This document shows positions 50,803 through 59,944 of a stretch of 64,000 bases of DNA, one piece after another. This DNA is from Hyphomicrobiales bacterium. GTDB taxonomy: Bacteria; Pseudomonadota; Alphaproteobacteria; Rhizobiales; Rhizobiaceae. The DNA lies in contig JAAEMP010000200.1 of assembly GCA_024225445.1 (NCBI GenBank), forward strand, positions 38,951 through 102,950, written 5' to 3'. A model generated the notes under the pieces. It ran no database searches and was not told where the DNA came from. It saw only the letters and a list, made by a program, of their open reading frames with translations. Positions within the stretch are counted from its first letter, which is position 1. The number at the start of each line of letters is the position of its first letter. Position numbers and translations under genes: made by a program.

Positions 50803-52026
50803 CTAGTTTTCCCCGTGCCCGGAAATCATCGCCTCCAGCGCCAGACGCTGCCTGATTTGCAGTCGTTCAGATTCAGATTTAAGCTGACCGCATGCCGCCG
50901 AAATATCCTGGCCTCTTGGCTTTCTGATGGGTGAGGCATATCCGCACTGATTGATAAAATCAGCAAATTTTTCAATCTGTTCCCAGTCAGAACATTGATA
51001 TTGCGATCCGGGCCATGGATTGAATGGAATAAGATTGATTTTTGCGTGAATACCCTTGAGCAATTTCACCAGATCACGCGCATCTTCCAGTGAATCGTTC
51101 ACACCCTTCAACATCACATACTCAAAGGTAATGCGCTTTGCATTTGAGACGTTAGGATAATTACGACAGGCGTCAATCAGTTCCGCCAGCGGGTATTTTT
51201 TGTTTATTGGCACCAGTTCATCACGCAATCTGTCGCTCACCGCATGCAAAGATATTGCCAGCATCACACCAATTTCCTCACCTGCGCGTTTGATATTGGG
51301 AACAACACCCGAGGTGGACAATGTGATACGTCGTTTTGACAGCGAAAGACCTTCCGGATCAGAAGCAATTAACAAGGCGGTTTTCACACTTTCAAAATTA
51401 TATAGCGGTTCCCCCATACCCATCATCACAATATTAGATACCTTGCGTCCGGTTCCGGGCACAATAGCACCTTGCGGCGTATCGATATGAGGAAAATCGC
51501 CCAGCCGGTCTCGGGCCACCAATAATTGCAGGAGAATTTCTTCAGCACTCAGGTTGCGAACCAGTTTCTGGGTACCTGTATGACAAAAACTGCAGTTTAG
51601 GGTACAGCCAACCTGTGAGGAAATGCAAAGGGTACCCCGACCCTCTTCCGGTATATAGACCGTCTCAATCTCGACCGGCTTGCCAGCTCCGCGGGAAGCA
51701 AACCTCAACAACCATTTGCGTGTTCCGTCATCAGAAATCTGTTCTTCAACAATATCCGGCCTGGCAATGGAAAAATGCTCAGCCAGAATTTTACGCAGAT
51801 CCTTTGAAATATTCTTCATCGCTGAAAAATCACTTACACCGCGTACATACAGCCAGTGCCAGATTTGCGAGCTACGCATTCTGGATTGCTTTTCGGGGAT
51901 TCCGATTTCGATCAAGGCCTGTCGCAATTCCTTACGCATCAACCCAATCAGCGAATTTCCCGATTCATTCTGATCACTTGTATTGCGGCGTTCAATAGTC
52001 TCGGTGAGGTCTTGGGACAGAGCCAT
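50803..52026 (-). CDS. rlmN: 23S rRNA (adenine-2503-C2)/tRNA methyltransferase RlmN
   Basis: This 407-residue radical SAM enzyme methylates A2503 of 23S rRNA and A37 of some tRNAs. The cluster motif is [13 protein letters not shown] (CxxxCxxC), GMGEPLYN follows, and the second catalytic cysteine is in DISAACGQL near the end. The N-terminal half has [16 protein letters not shown]. The start is ATG 52026 with GAG 7 nt upstream; a longer in-frame start at 52053 is possible. Confidence 0.95.
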   Translation of the reverse strand: MALSQDLTETIERRNTSDQNESGNSLIGLMRKELRQALIEIGIPEKQSRMRSSQIWHWLYVRGVSDFSAMKNISKDLRKILAEHFSIARPDIVEEQISDDGTRKWLLRFASRGAGKPVEIETVYIPEEGRGTLCISSQVGCTLNCSFCHTGTQKLVRNLSAEEILLQLLVARDRLGDFPHIDTPQGAIVPGTGRKVSNIVMMGMGEPLYNFESVKTALLIASDPEGLSLSKRRITLSTSGVVPNIKRAGEEIGVMLAISLHAVSDRLRDELVPINKKYPLAELIDACRNYPNVSNAKRITFEYVMLKGVNDSLEDARDLVKLLKGIHAKINLIPFNPWPGSQYQCSDWEQIEKFADFINQCGYASPIRKPRGQDISAACGQLKSESERLQIRQRLALEAMISGHGEN

Positions 52027-52193
52027 ATAATTCTCATACTCCAATGGGAACACGGTCTGCCAGCATTTAACATGCTACAATGGATATTAATAGTGGTGGC
52101 ACCAATGGAAGTCAGTATCAACTCAATTGACGGAGATTTCGTGTTACCTGCCACCCAGTGGGTCGGTCAGATCAGGCACCACTATTCACGCTT

Positions 52194-52736
52194 TTATGAA
52201 TCGGAACAGGTTTTGATTTCTTTCAATGATGCGGTCACACCAGACAGCGAATAAGTATATACGGTAGTTGTACCGCGGCGGGAAAATCCTGATAAAGACA
52301 TATCCCGACCGGCCCGCATCGCATCAATTACCTGTTGTTCCTCTGCCCTGTTTTCCATCCACGCATTGCTGCCAACAGTAAACATGGTGAATGTTTTTCC
52401 ATCAATTACCAGTGCCACTTTCGACTGATCCTTGAAGGGATATCCGACCGTGAACTGCGGCTCAAGCCCCCCATTTTGTCCCGGATGCCGCGAGAGCATA
52501 AAAAAAACATCACCATGGTCTCGTTCTTCAGGTTCCTTTCTGACAGGAACCGACAATATATAACAAATTTTACCAGTAGCGCTCTGATGGCTATAGGCTC
52601 CCCAGGCATTGTGCTGTTTTATCCGGTTGGGAGTTTGGGCAAAAGACAAACTCGTCATACCAAGGCTTGCTGCAACCATTGTGCCAATTGATACTATGAC
52701 AGCAGCTAATAATGGATTTCTATCATTAATTTTCAT
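52194..52736 (-). CDS. Invasion-associated locus B (IalB) family protein
   Basis: This 180-residue secreted protein has a signal peptide (LLAAVIVSIGTMVAASLGM, cleaved near SFAQT) and the IalB pattern: WGAYSHQSATGKICYILSVP, a basic-hydrophobic middle, then DAMRAGRDMSLSGFSRRGT and a closing cysteine. The family occurs in Bartonella, Brucella and free-living rhizobia; an erythrocyte-invasion role is known only for Bartonella. The ATG at 52736 has GAGAAG upstream. It follows in the rlmN neighbourhood as in other Hyphomicrobiales. Confidence 0.87.
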   Translation of the reverse strand: MKINDRNPLLAAVIVSIGTMVAASLGMTSLSFAQTPNRIKQHNAWGAYSHQSATGKICYILSVPVRKEPEERDHGDVFFMLSRHPGQNGGLEPQFTVGYPFKDQSKVALVIDGKTFTMFTVGSNAWMENRAEEQQVIDAMRAGRDMSLSGFSRRGTTTVYTYSLSGVTASLKEIKTCSDS

Positions 52737-53112
52737 GAACTTGTCTTCTCTGTAAATCAGAAACCTGGTACCCTGATAATTTGCCGGTTCGATGATTGGT
52801 TTTATCTTCACCCCGATCAGCAGTTTATAAACTATCGCAAAACTGCAATCCGTAGCCCGGTATTGAAACACTCCAAAATCGAATCAAAATTCCTACTTTG
52901 TAAACATGCTTTAATGGTACTTACCAAAACATGAACAATTTTCCAAAAATTGTCATTTTTTTTCCAAACCATCAATCCTGGCCAATCGCCGGTTTTAGTC
53001 AGCATCAAACAGGAATAATGCCTAAATTCATCATAAATTGGGCAGGATTTTGACCTTGTATCTTCTTTTGGGCGCATATTTAAATCACATGTCAGTCAAC
53101 CGCTCTCCTGCA
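52737..53112. other. Intergenic region upstream of the IalB gene
   Basis: About 375 AT-rich bases between two leftward genes. It should contain the IalB promoter. A short open frame on the minus strand (52832-53077) has no convincing ribosome site or recognisable motif, so I do not call a gene. Confidence 0.5.
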
Positions 53113-53688
53113 TTAGTTTCTGCGACCCCGGCCGCGCCCACGCCGCTCACCAACCCGCGCACCTCCCGAATATACCGGTTTGCCGTGAATATGCGGTTTT
53201 AACGGTTCGACTGGTCCACCAGCCCCAACCGGACGTTCGGCAAAGCGCCCCATCGAACGCATGCGGTCATACATAACCACAACGCCTGCCATTGCCACAT
53301 TGATACAAAAATTCATCGGAATCTTAACAACAAATTCGCAAGCCTCGATCATTTGCGGTGACAGCGACCCCCCTTCCGGCCCAAACACATAGGCAGCGCG
53401 CGAAGGGTGACGAAAACTTGGCAGTTCAATCGCATCCTTTGTTAACTCGACGCCAACCAGCCTGCACGCATCCGGCAGGTGCATTTCATCCACACTATTG
53501 TATGAATACCATGGCAGATGATCCTGGGACCGGGTCGTATCAGATTTTGGCGAACCTATTGTTTTTGCAGGTGCCACCGTAAAAATGAAACTTGCTCCAA
53601 AACCATGGGCTGAACGGGCGAGATTGCCAAAATTCATCGGCTTGGAAATACCCTCAACGCCAATCCCATAAAATCCGCGAATTGCCAT
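53113..53688 (-). CDS. SpoU/TrmH-family RNA methyltransferase
   Basis: This 191-residue protein has the SPOUT knot motifs: PMNFGNLARSAHGFGASFIF (motif 1), YVFGPEGGSLSPQMIE (motif 2) and INVAMAGVVVMYDRM (motif 3). The C-terminus is Gly/Arg-rich (GGARVGERRGRGRGRRN) and could contact RNA. It would methylate a ribose 2'-OH of tRNA or rRNA. Target is unknown. Conserved in alphaproteobacteria. Confidence 0.88.
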   Translation of the reverse strand: MAIRGFYGIGVEGISKPMNFGNLARSAHGFGASFIFTVAPAKTIGSPKSDTTRSQDHLPWYSYNSVDEMHLPDACRLVGVELTKDAIELPSFRHPSRAAYVFGPEGGSLSPQMIEACEFVVKIPMNFCINVAMAGVVVMYDRMRSMGRFAERPVGAGGPVEPLKPHIHGKPVYSGGARVGERRGRGRGRRN

Positions 53689-53840
53689 TACTGATCAGTT
53701 CTTTCTTTCAAATCATTCATGCTAGAGACAATTGGTACTAGAGGTGCAACAACCAGTTTAATGCATATAGCGTGTCAAAGATTCTGTTACAAGATTTGTC
53801 GGCTTTGTTCAAAACCGGCTTCAATATTTTCCCGCTCAAT

Positions 53841-55025
53841 TCAACCAGGTAGTTTTCCTTTATATCCACATTTACGCAGATGGTTGCAATATTCCTCATT
53901 CAATATGCCTTTTCGATGTGCAAGTTGTGCAAGGCCCAGATCGCCACCAAAATTAAGTTCCATCAATACAGGCCCCTCGTCGGTAACAGCAATATCCCAG
54001 GACTGTGTGCGTATACCCGGAAAATGTCTCGCCCCTTCACACAGCAATTGCTTTGCATCCTGATAATCAGGCATTACAAAACCAGGTGGTGGAAAAGCGT
54101 TTGAGTTACCAGATACTCGAAAATATTTTTGCGAACCATCATTGACAATTTTGTCAGTAACTTCACCACTTCCAACTGCAACCGCACATAATTGTGCTTC
54201 CGGTCGCCAGAAATTATCAGCAACCTCCCCTTTTGCCGGAACCTTCAAGACACAACGCATCAAAGACGGATTTCCACCATCCATTCGCAACAAGAAGCGA
54301 AGGGTTGCAATTGAATTGCCGGTCGCCGGAAACAGTTTTTTATTTGGCATCAACGGTCTTTGCAGCAGGTAGCCCTTTTTCCCGACGACCTCAAAATACC
54401 CCGCAATTTCCTCTACCGATTTTTCCCACAGACCATTAATCAACGCTTTTTCGCCATCAAATGCATCAATTCGAAACGCTCCGATCGAATAGACCCCGGT
54501 AACCGGTTTGCAGAAAACCGGAATATTGGATGATCGCGACAGAAAATCAGTCAATGCATCACCATCATGAAGTATCATCACACCGCCTCCACGGCCTTTC
54601 TTTTCATATACTGCCAGTGTTTCTGGCACCCGAAGCCCGGCGCCAGCCATGATCATTTCCCATAATAATTTGTTTTTGGTTGTGGCAAACCAGGAGGCAT
54701 CATTGCAGGCATCATGCATTCTCATCTGCGCGGCATGACCGACAAACCGGTGAATATCGTCAACTCCCGTTTGATCAAGCCCGAATTTCAGGAATTCTTC
54801 CGGCGAGAGATTGCCCGGACCCGCCCGACACCTCAAATAACGCAGCAAAATGGCAATTTTGTCAGATAAGCTCTGCCCACCGGCGACAAGCTGTGCATAT
54901 TTGACCTTGCTGCCAATTGACATCGCCTTTCGGGTGGCAAATGCCTGCCCGATATCAAGGGGATCAACAAGATCAGGAGTTTTTGCACCTCCAGTGGTGT
55001 CAACCTGTTTTGCCTTGCTGGTCAT
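53841..55025 (-). CDS. Sugar-transfer-associated ATP-grasp enzyme
   Basis: This 394-residue protein matches the ATP-grasp family associated with polysaccharide gene sets (PF14397). Features are KNKLLWEMIMAGAGLRVPETLA, the lid-type VFCKPVTGVYSIGAF, GYLLQRPLMPN, SIATLRFLLRMDG and the metal-binding LMELNFGGDLGLAQLAH. These enzymes probably ligate an amino acid or similar group to a glycan or lipid. Here no glycosyltransferase lies next to it. It faces the RNA methyltransferase gene on the same strand with 152 bp between. Confidence 0.82.
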   Translation of the reverse strand: MTSKAKQVDTTGGAKTPDLVDPLDIGQAFATRKAMSIGSKVKYAQLVAGGQSLSDKIAILLRYLRCRAGPGNLSPEEFLKFGLDQTGVDDIHRFVGHAAQMRMHDACNDASWFATTKNKLLWEMIMAGAGLRVPETLAVYEKKGRGGGVMILHDGDALTDFLSRSSNIPVFCKPVTGVYSIGAFRIDAFDGEKALINGLWEKSVEEIAGYFEVVGKKGYLLQRPLMPNKKLFPATGNSIATLRFLLRMDGGNPSLMRCVLKVPAKGEVADNFWRPEAQLCAVAVGSGEVTDKIVNDGSQKYFRVSGNSNAFPPPGFVMPDYQDAKQLLCEGARHFPGIRTQSWDIAVTDEGPVLMELNFGGDLGLAQLAHRKGILNEEYCNHLRKCGYKGKLPG

Positions 55026-55331
55026 AAAGCAATTATCAGGTTTTCAGACATTGCACTTTTCGGCGCGGATACAGAAAACTTTACTTTTACACGAATACGC
55101 GATTTGGCGGATTGATCTGCTGGCATTGTCAAAAAATTCTCAAATAATAACCGGTGAACAATCTGATATTGACATCTGCGGCTCTGGATTTCAATTTGAT
55201 ATTAAAACAGGTATCGACCGCATTTTCCAAACCATCAAAAATACAGAAAATTTTTGGAATTGAAATTCCCCGCAGCTATAACTGAACAGATCAGTTCTGC
55301 CCTATAGCAATACCGGCTGAAAAGCCTGAAC
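55026..55331. other. Intergenic region upstream of the ATP-grasp gene
   Basis: About 300 AT-rich bases between the ATP-grasp gene start and the end of the YkvA gene, both leftward. Probable promoter region of the ATP-grasp gene. I see no clear gene or strong repeat. Confidence 0.45.
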
Positions 55332-55703
55332 TCATTCCCTGGGTGCCAGCGACTTTCTGGCAGCAATATAGTGGTGTTCATTGAGCGAGCTTTTGACTGC
55401 AGCAATTGCTGTAGCCAGAACAGCAATATCATCGGTAAAACCAAATCCGGCGATAAAATCCGGCACCATGTCCAATGGTAAAACAAAATAAGCCAGTGCC
55501 GCCAACAATATTCCTCGTACTCTGGTCGGTGTATCAGGATCCAGCATGCAATAATAACATGCCACCACATCCTCCATAAAAGGAACGCGTTTCGCAGCTT
55601 TTTTTACTGTTTGCCAAAATCCGCGCCTGATTTTCTTTTCCTGATCGGCTTGCTCCTGATCACTGCCAGGCATAAGTATTTCACCATAAAGAATTTTGCT
55701 CAT
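55332..55703 (-). CDS. YkvA (DUF1232) family protein
   Basis: This 123-residue protein has the YkvA motif AALAYFVLPLDMVPDFIAGFGF followed by DDIAVLATAI, which forms one or two membrane-associated helices. The N-terminal part is charged. Function is unknown in all bacteria. It diverges from the low-molecular-weight phosphatase gene by 60 bp. Confidence 0.9.
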   Translation of the reverse strand: MSKILYGEILMPGSDQEQADQEKKIRRGFWQTVKKAAKRVPFMEDVVACYYCMLDPDTPTRVRGILLAALAYFVLPLDMVPDFIAGFGFTDDIAVLATAIAAVKSSLNEHHYIAARKSLAPRE

Positions 55704-55763
55704 TGCTCCCTCTTTAAAGGATATGTGGGAATAACAACTACAAAAAGCAAGTGGATTTGAATT

Positions 55764-56249
55764 TTGTCAAATTGTATTTCATCAGTTTTGTTCATCTGTC
55801 TGGGAAATATATGCCGCTCTCCTTTGGCGGAAGGGGTGTTTCGCAATGAAGCGAAAAAACGCGGCTTGGAAGACAGATTGATTATTGATTCAGCGGGAAC
55901 CGGCGGCTGGCATGTGGGAAACCCGCCGGACAGGCGCTCCATTCAAACCGCCGCAAATCACGGCATCGATATCAACGACCAGTCCTGTCGACGTCTCGCT
56001 ACTTCCGATTTTCATCAGTTCAATCTGATTTTGGGCATGGATCATTCCAATATCATCGACGCCAGATCAGCTAATGATGAAAGTGGACCGGCACAAATTC
56101 TATTATTTACGCAGTTTGCTGGCACGGGAGAAAACCTCGAAATTCCTGATCCCTATTATGGCGGGCCTGAGGGATTCGAAAATGCCTACCGAATGATAAA
56201 ACTAGCCTCCATCGGCACCCTGGACCGCCTGTTCGCGCCGCAAGGGTAA
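55764..56249 (+). CDS. Low-molecular-weight protein-tyrosine phosphatase
   Basis: This 161-residue phosphatase has the CX5R loop in FICLGNICRSPLAEG (catalytic cysteine about residue 12), RSIQTAANHGID in the middle and the general-acid aspartate in IPDPYYGG. It is near typical length. The start is a TTG. It may act on tyrosine-phosphorylated proteins such as polysaccharide kinases, or on small substrates. No partner kinase is nearby. Confidence 0.93.
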   Translation: MSNCISSVLFICLGNICRSPLAEGVFRNEAKKRGLEDRLIIDSAGTGGWHVGNPPDRRSIQTAANHGIDINDQSCRRLATSDFHQFNLILGMDHSNIIDARSANDESGPAQILLFTQFAGTGENLEIPDPYYGGPEGFENAYRMIKLASIGTLDRLFAPQG

Positions 56250-56275
56250 AGGTTCACCATTAGCGGCCGGAATTC

Positions 56276-56815
56276 TCAAGCCCGATCAAAATAGTAGTTT
56301 TCTTCCACCAGATACGGGCCGCCACCAATTGAATCGCGGGCAGAAAATAATGCAAAACTGTCCACTTCAAACTCCAGATTACCGAATTCGCCCCACTGTC
56401 CCATAAATCGGCACAAATCTGCCCGCCTAACTCCTTTTATTCTCGCCAGGGTAACATGTGGCGAATATTTGCGCTTTTGCATTTCCAGCCCGATTTGGCG
56501 CATTGCATGGTCATGCTTGCGCTGCAAGCCTAACAATTCTTCATCACAGCGTATTCCGGCATATAATGTTCGGGGTTTTTTTGCACCAAATACGTCCAGG
56601 CAATTAATACATATGCGAAAAGAACTGTGTTCGATCCTGCCCAGCGAAAATATCACCTCTTCAGCCGCCGCCTGGCTGATATCACCCAGAAAACTCAGGG
56701 TAATGTGGTAATTTTCCTTGTCCACCCACCGGGCCCCTTTGAGTTTTCCTCTTTTCATTGCCAGCAACAGGGCAATATCAGCGGGTATTTTGATACCTGT
56801 AAACAGTCTTGGCAT
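56276..56815 (-). CDS. thpR: RNA 2',3'-cyclic phosphodiesterase (2'-5' RNA ligase family)
   Basis: This 179-residue 2H phosphoesterase has the two HxTx motifs: YHITLSFLG (about residue 37) and PHVTLARIKG (about residue 121). That is the ThpR pattern. It opens 2',3'-cyclic phosphates on RNA and can ligate tRNA halves in vitro. It converges with the phosphatase gene. Confidence 0.92.
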   Translation of the reverse strand: MPRLFTGIKIPADIALLLAMKRGKLKGARWVDKENYHITLSFLGDISQAAAEEVIFSLGRIEHSSFRICINCLDVFGAKKPRTLYAGIRCDEELLGLQRKHDHAMRQIGLEMQKRKYSPHVTLARIKGVRRADLCRFMGQWGEFGNLEFEVDSFALFSARDSIGGGPYLVEENYYFDRA

Positions 56816-57047
56816 TAATTTATCTGTCTGAATGGCTCATGATCTGGTCAAAATATTAAGCCTGTTGCGAAAAACAGCCACAATAGACGTTATTTTAGCC
56901 GAAATACCCGATAATAAAAGACAAAAGGGTCTTGTTGTTTCCATAATTTGATCACATATTAGGATTGTGGCGAGTCAGATTGGCGACGCCTGAATTAGTA
57001 CGTGCATATATCATTGCACACAATATCAAACCGAAAGAGGTTCTTCT

Positions 57048-57785
57048 ATGGCGGACTATCGCGACCAACAAGCCCGCTTTGGCACAACGGCAGCCCAATC
57101 ATCTGCTGAATATGACCAGGGTCTGCGCTCTTATATGTTGGGTATCTATAACTACATGGCGCTTGCATTGGCTGTCACCGGCATTGCGGCAATGGCTACT
57201 GCATATTATGCATCCACGAATCAGGCATTTCTTGAGATGCTTTATGTCAGTCCATTGCGTTATGTAATCATGTTTTCACCACTGGCCTTTGTGCTAGTAT
57301 TGTCATTTGGCATTAACAAGTTAAGCACATCCTCGGCACAGATGATTTTCTGGGCTTTCGCTGCGGTGATGGGGGTTTCACTATCCTCAATTTTCTTGGT
57401 TTATACCACCGCCAGTATCGTCAACGTATTCTTCATCACAGCCGCCTCCTTTGGCGCACTGAGCCTTTATGGATATACCACCAAACGCAATCTGACCGCC
57501 ATGGGTTCATTCCTGATGATGGGCCTGTTTGGATTGATTATTGCGATGGTGGTGAACCTGTTCATGCAATCATCAGCATTGCAATTTGCCATCTCCGTCA
57601 TCGGTGTATTGATTTTTGCTGGCCTGACAGCCTACGACACTCAGCGTCTGAAGCTGCAATATGATTATGTTGCAGGCAATGCTGCTGCGATGAGCAGAGC
57701 AACCATTATGGGCGCATTATCGCTATATTTGAACTTCATCAATATGTTCATGATGCTGCTGAGCCTGTTTGGCAGCCGCGAATAG
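57048..57785 (+). CDS. Bax inhibitor-1/YccA family membrane protein
   Basis: This 245-residue protein has seven hydrophobic segments. BI-1 features include YNYMALALAVTGIAAM early, SLYGYTTKRNLTAMGSF in the middle and AYDTQRLKLQYDY, which holds the conserved aspartate pair region of the family's calcium pore. In bacteria this family may leak calcium or help handle membrane protease stress. A strong terminator follows at 57810. A ribosome site AAAGAGG lies upstream of the ATG. Confidence 0.94.
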   Translation: MADYRDQQARFGTTAAQSSAEYDQGLRSYMLGIYNYMALALAVTGIAAMATAYYASTNQAFLEMLYVSPLRYVIMFSPLAFVLVLSFGINKLSTSSAQMIFWAFAAVMGVSLSSIFLVYTTASIVNVFFITAASFGALSLYGYTTKRNLTAMGSFLMMGLFGLIIAMVVNLFMQSSALQFAISVIGVLIFAGLTAYDTQRLKLQYDYVAGNAAAMSRATIMGALSLYLNFINMFMMLLSLFGSRE

Positions 57786-57809
57786 CATTGACGACATAAT
57801 TCTGTTTTG

Positions 57810-57843
57810 ACGGCGCTTGCCTCCCGGGCAAGCGCCGTTTTCA
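57810..57843 (+). terminator. Rho-independent terminator after the BI-1 gene
   Basis: A 12-bp perfect stem (acggcgcttgcc / ggcaagcgccgt) with a 5-nt loop is followed by TTTT. It starts 25 bp after the stop codon. Confidence 0.85.
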
Positions 57844-57873
57844 TGTTAAATTGCACCATTTGGTATTGCCTGA

Positions 57874-58464
57874 ATGTCCCGACCGGATTTACTATGCCGG
57901 ATGGGAAATAAGCCGAATTCCAGGCCAGTAATAGTAACTGCCGAAATTGCCGATATTCCAGCAATTACAAAAATTTGTGCCTATGCTGTCATTAATGGTA
58001 GAGCCAGTTTTGAATTGCAACCACCTGATGAAACAGAAATTCAACGACGATACAAAGAACTGGTCGACGGAGCATATCCCTATCTGGTTGCAAAAATTGA
58101 TAATATCCTCGCCGGATACGCCTATGCCGGACCATATCGCTCACGCCCCGGATACAGGTGGTCGGTGGAAAATTCTGTTTATATCAATCCTGAATTCCAG
58201 GGACTGGGCCTTGGGTCATTGCTGCTCGACCGGATCATTCAGATTTGCACCGAAAAAAATTTCAGGCAGATGATCGCCATAATCGCAGACAGTGCAAATA
58301 CCAGTTCTATCCGATTGCATGAAAAAGCCGGATTTACCCACATCGCAATCCTGGTCGGTGTCGGCAGAAAACATGATACCTGGATTGATTCTGTAATAAT
58401 GCAGAAACAACTCGGTGCCGGTAGCAGTGAGCCACCCGATAGCGCGCTTCCGCTTTATTCATAA
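57874..58464 (+). CDS. GNAT-family N-acetyltransferase, phosphinothricin acetyltransferase-like
   Basis: This 196-residue acetyltransferase has the pattern of the Pat/YncA subfamily: ITKICAYAVINGRASFELQP, AGYAYAGPYRSRPGYRW, the acetyl-CoA loop PEFQGLGLGSLLLD, and NTSSIRLHEKAGF. These enzymes acetylate small amines such as methionine sulfone or phosphinothricin. The ATG at 57874 overlaps no gene; ATG 57901 is an alternative start, and neither has a clear ribosome site. Confidence 0.88.
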   Translation: MSRPDLLCRMGNKPNSRPVIVTAEIADIPAITKICAYAVINGRASFELQPPDETEIQRRYKELVDGAYPYLVAKIDNILAGYAYAGPYRSRPGYRWSVENSVYINPEFQGLGLGSLLLDRIIQICTEKNFRQMIAIIADSANTSSIRLHEKAGFTHIAILVGVGRKHDTWIDSVIMQKQLGAGSSEPPDSALPLYS

Positions 58465-58470
58465 GCAGGA

Positions 58471-58887
58471 TCAAACCGAAACAAGTTTTGGCTTCCTGTC
58501 AAAAAATCTCAACACCTGAGCCAGTTCATGCCCCCGCTTCAAAACAACACCGCTGGCATTTAATACACTAAAGGCACCTTGACGCCGTTCCAGCTTTGGA
58601 TTTTTCTCGATCATATAAAGCGGCACTTCGCTTGAGCGGCGAAATACGGAGAATACCGCCCTGCCATTTAACATATCGATCGCATAATCCCGCCAGTCCC
58701 CGCTTGCCACCCGAAAACCATAAACCCGCAAGATGAGATTTAACTCTTTGCGACTAAATCCGACGATGTTGGAATTATCTGCCTGCATTATTTTCCCAGG
58801 CATGGTTTTAATAGTTTCAAAGCTGACAAGATTATTTTTGGGACCGGTCTCCTGACTTTCGGTTTCTTCTTTCTGTACTCCAGCCAT
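58471..58887 (-). CDS. DUF2794 family protein
   Basis: This 138-residue protein matches the alphaproteobacterial DUF2794 family: FSRKELNLILRVYGFRVASG, WRDYAIDMLNGRAVFSVFRR, LERRQGAFSVLNASG and KRGHELAQVLRF. Function is unknown. The gene is commonly in this neighbourhood (near acnA and DUF1223) in Hyphomicrobiales, which supports the taxonomic reading. Confidence 0.88.
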   Translation of the reverse strand: MAGVQKEETESQETGPKNNLVSFETIKTMPGKIMQADNSNIVGFSRKELNLILRVYGFRVASGDWRDYAIDMLNGRAVFSVFRRSSEVPLYMIEKNPKLERRQGAFSVLNASGVVLKRGHELAQVLRFFDRKPKLVSV

Positions 58888-59003
58888 TATTCACCATATT
58901 TTTGATAAACTTGCCCTATTCTGAAAAAGACCAAATCAAATTGCAAGGTGAAACAGCAAAATAAATGACATTTTATCAATGAGCGGAACTGTACTCAAGC
59001 CTG

Positions 59004-59783
59004 TTAACTTTTCAGGTCCCGGATAACCACAGCGCCAATGATGTGACCGGGTGTTCCATATTTGGTTGATTGTTGCAATATCAGAGCACAGGAATCATAG
59101 TCTTTATGAGAGATTTCACTGAGTGGCAACATCATCTTCAAACCCTTGGGCTCGATCATCCCAACCAGCTCAATATCACGAACAACATTGGAATAGGTCA
59201 GAGTTTTCCCATGGTTTTCACCCCGATCAACTTTAACAACGGCTTGATTGGAAAAATATACCATCCATAAAGTAGCCTTAGCGATATTGTCTCCATGAGA
59301 AATCTCTATGTCCAGCACATCATTTTCAAGGGCCGTTTTGATAGGGACCATCATGCCTTTATGCTGATTGTCATATTCGGCCAGTATCATCTGTATTTTT
59401 TGCGACTTGAATCCAACCGTATGGCTTCTTCCATTGATGATAGCCTGGGGGGTGTAGATCTGGTTTTCCCCAAATGACCTGGAATAACGGCGCTGTCTGT
59501 CAGCGTTGTCCGGTTTGGCAAATGTATCTTTCCACCCCAGATAATCCCAGTAATCCACATGCCATGCCAATGCCAGTACATCTTTGTTCCGGTGAATACT
59601 GGTCACAAATTCATCTGCCTTTGGGCATGATGAACAACCCTGTGAGGTAAATAGCTCAACAACACCCTTGGGTGAGTAAATATCTGCTGCCTGCGCGCTG
59701 ACACCAAACAGCGATAGTAAAGTCACGATGATACTTGATCTTGCCCAGCCTGCCATCGCTTTCCCTGTTACATTACCAGTCAT
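59004..59783 (-). CDS. DUF1223 domain (thioredoxin-like) secreted protein
   Basis: This 259-residue protein has a signal peptide (IIVTLLSLFGVSAQAAD) and the DUF1223 start VELFTSQGCSSCPKADEF, a CxxC pair of a thioredoxin-like fold. AWHVDYWDYLGWKDTFA and YTPQAIINGRSHTVG follow. The ATG at 59783 has GAGG 6 nt upstream. Neighbours of DUF1223 genes are often acnA and ccm genes, as here. A role in periplasmic thiol or copper handling is suspected but not shown. Confidence 0.92.
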   Translation of the reverse strand: MTGNVTGKAMAGWARSSIIVTLLSLFGVSAQAADIYSPKGVVELFTSQGCSSCPKADEFVTSIHRNKDVLALAWHVDYWDYLGWKDTFAKPDNADRQRRYSRSFGENQIYTPQAIINGRSHTVGFKSQKIQMILAEYDNQHKGMMVPIKTALENDVLDIEISHGDNIAKATLWMVYFSNQAVVKVDRGENHGKTLTYSNVVRDIELVGMIEPKGLKMMLPLSEISHKDYDSCALILQQSTKYGTPGHIIGAVVIRDLKS

Positions 59784-59891
59784 ACCAAACCTCAGCATAC
59801 TTGATCGCAGATGCTAAATTATCTTCCTGAGCGTTTAAATATAACCAATCCCATTCACAGCCAAGTCACATTGTAGTGTGAAATATCAATT

Positions 59892-59927
59892 CAAAAATAC
59901 CCGACAGAAATCAATTTGCCGGGTATT
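59892..59927 (-). terminator. Rho-independent terminator of acnA
   Basis: On the minus strand an 8-bp stem (aatacccg / cgggtatt) with a 16-nt loop is followed by TTTTTGA, starting 17 bp after the aconitase stop codon. Confidence 0.75.
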
Positions 59928-59944
59928 CAGGGCCAGAATCAAAC

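Noticed and set aside
51856..52254. 132-codon open frame on the plus strand
   Set aside because: It lies largely antisense to rlmN and the end of the IalB gene, with no supporting signal.
52832..53077. 81-codon open frame on the minus strand
   Set aside because: No ribosome site, mixed composition and no recognisable motif; probably chance in an AT-rich gap.
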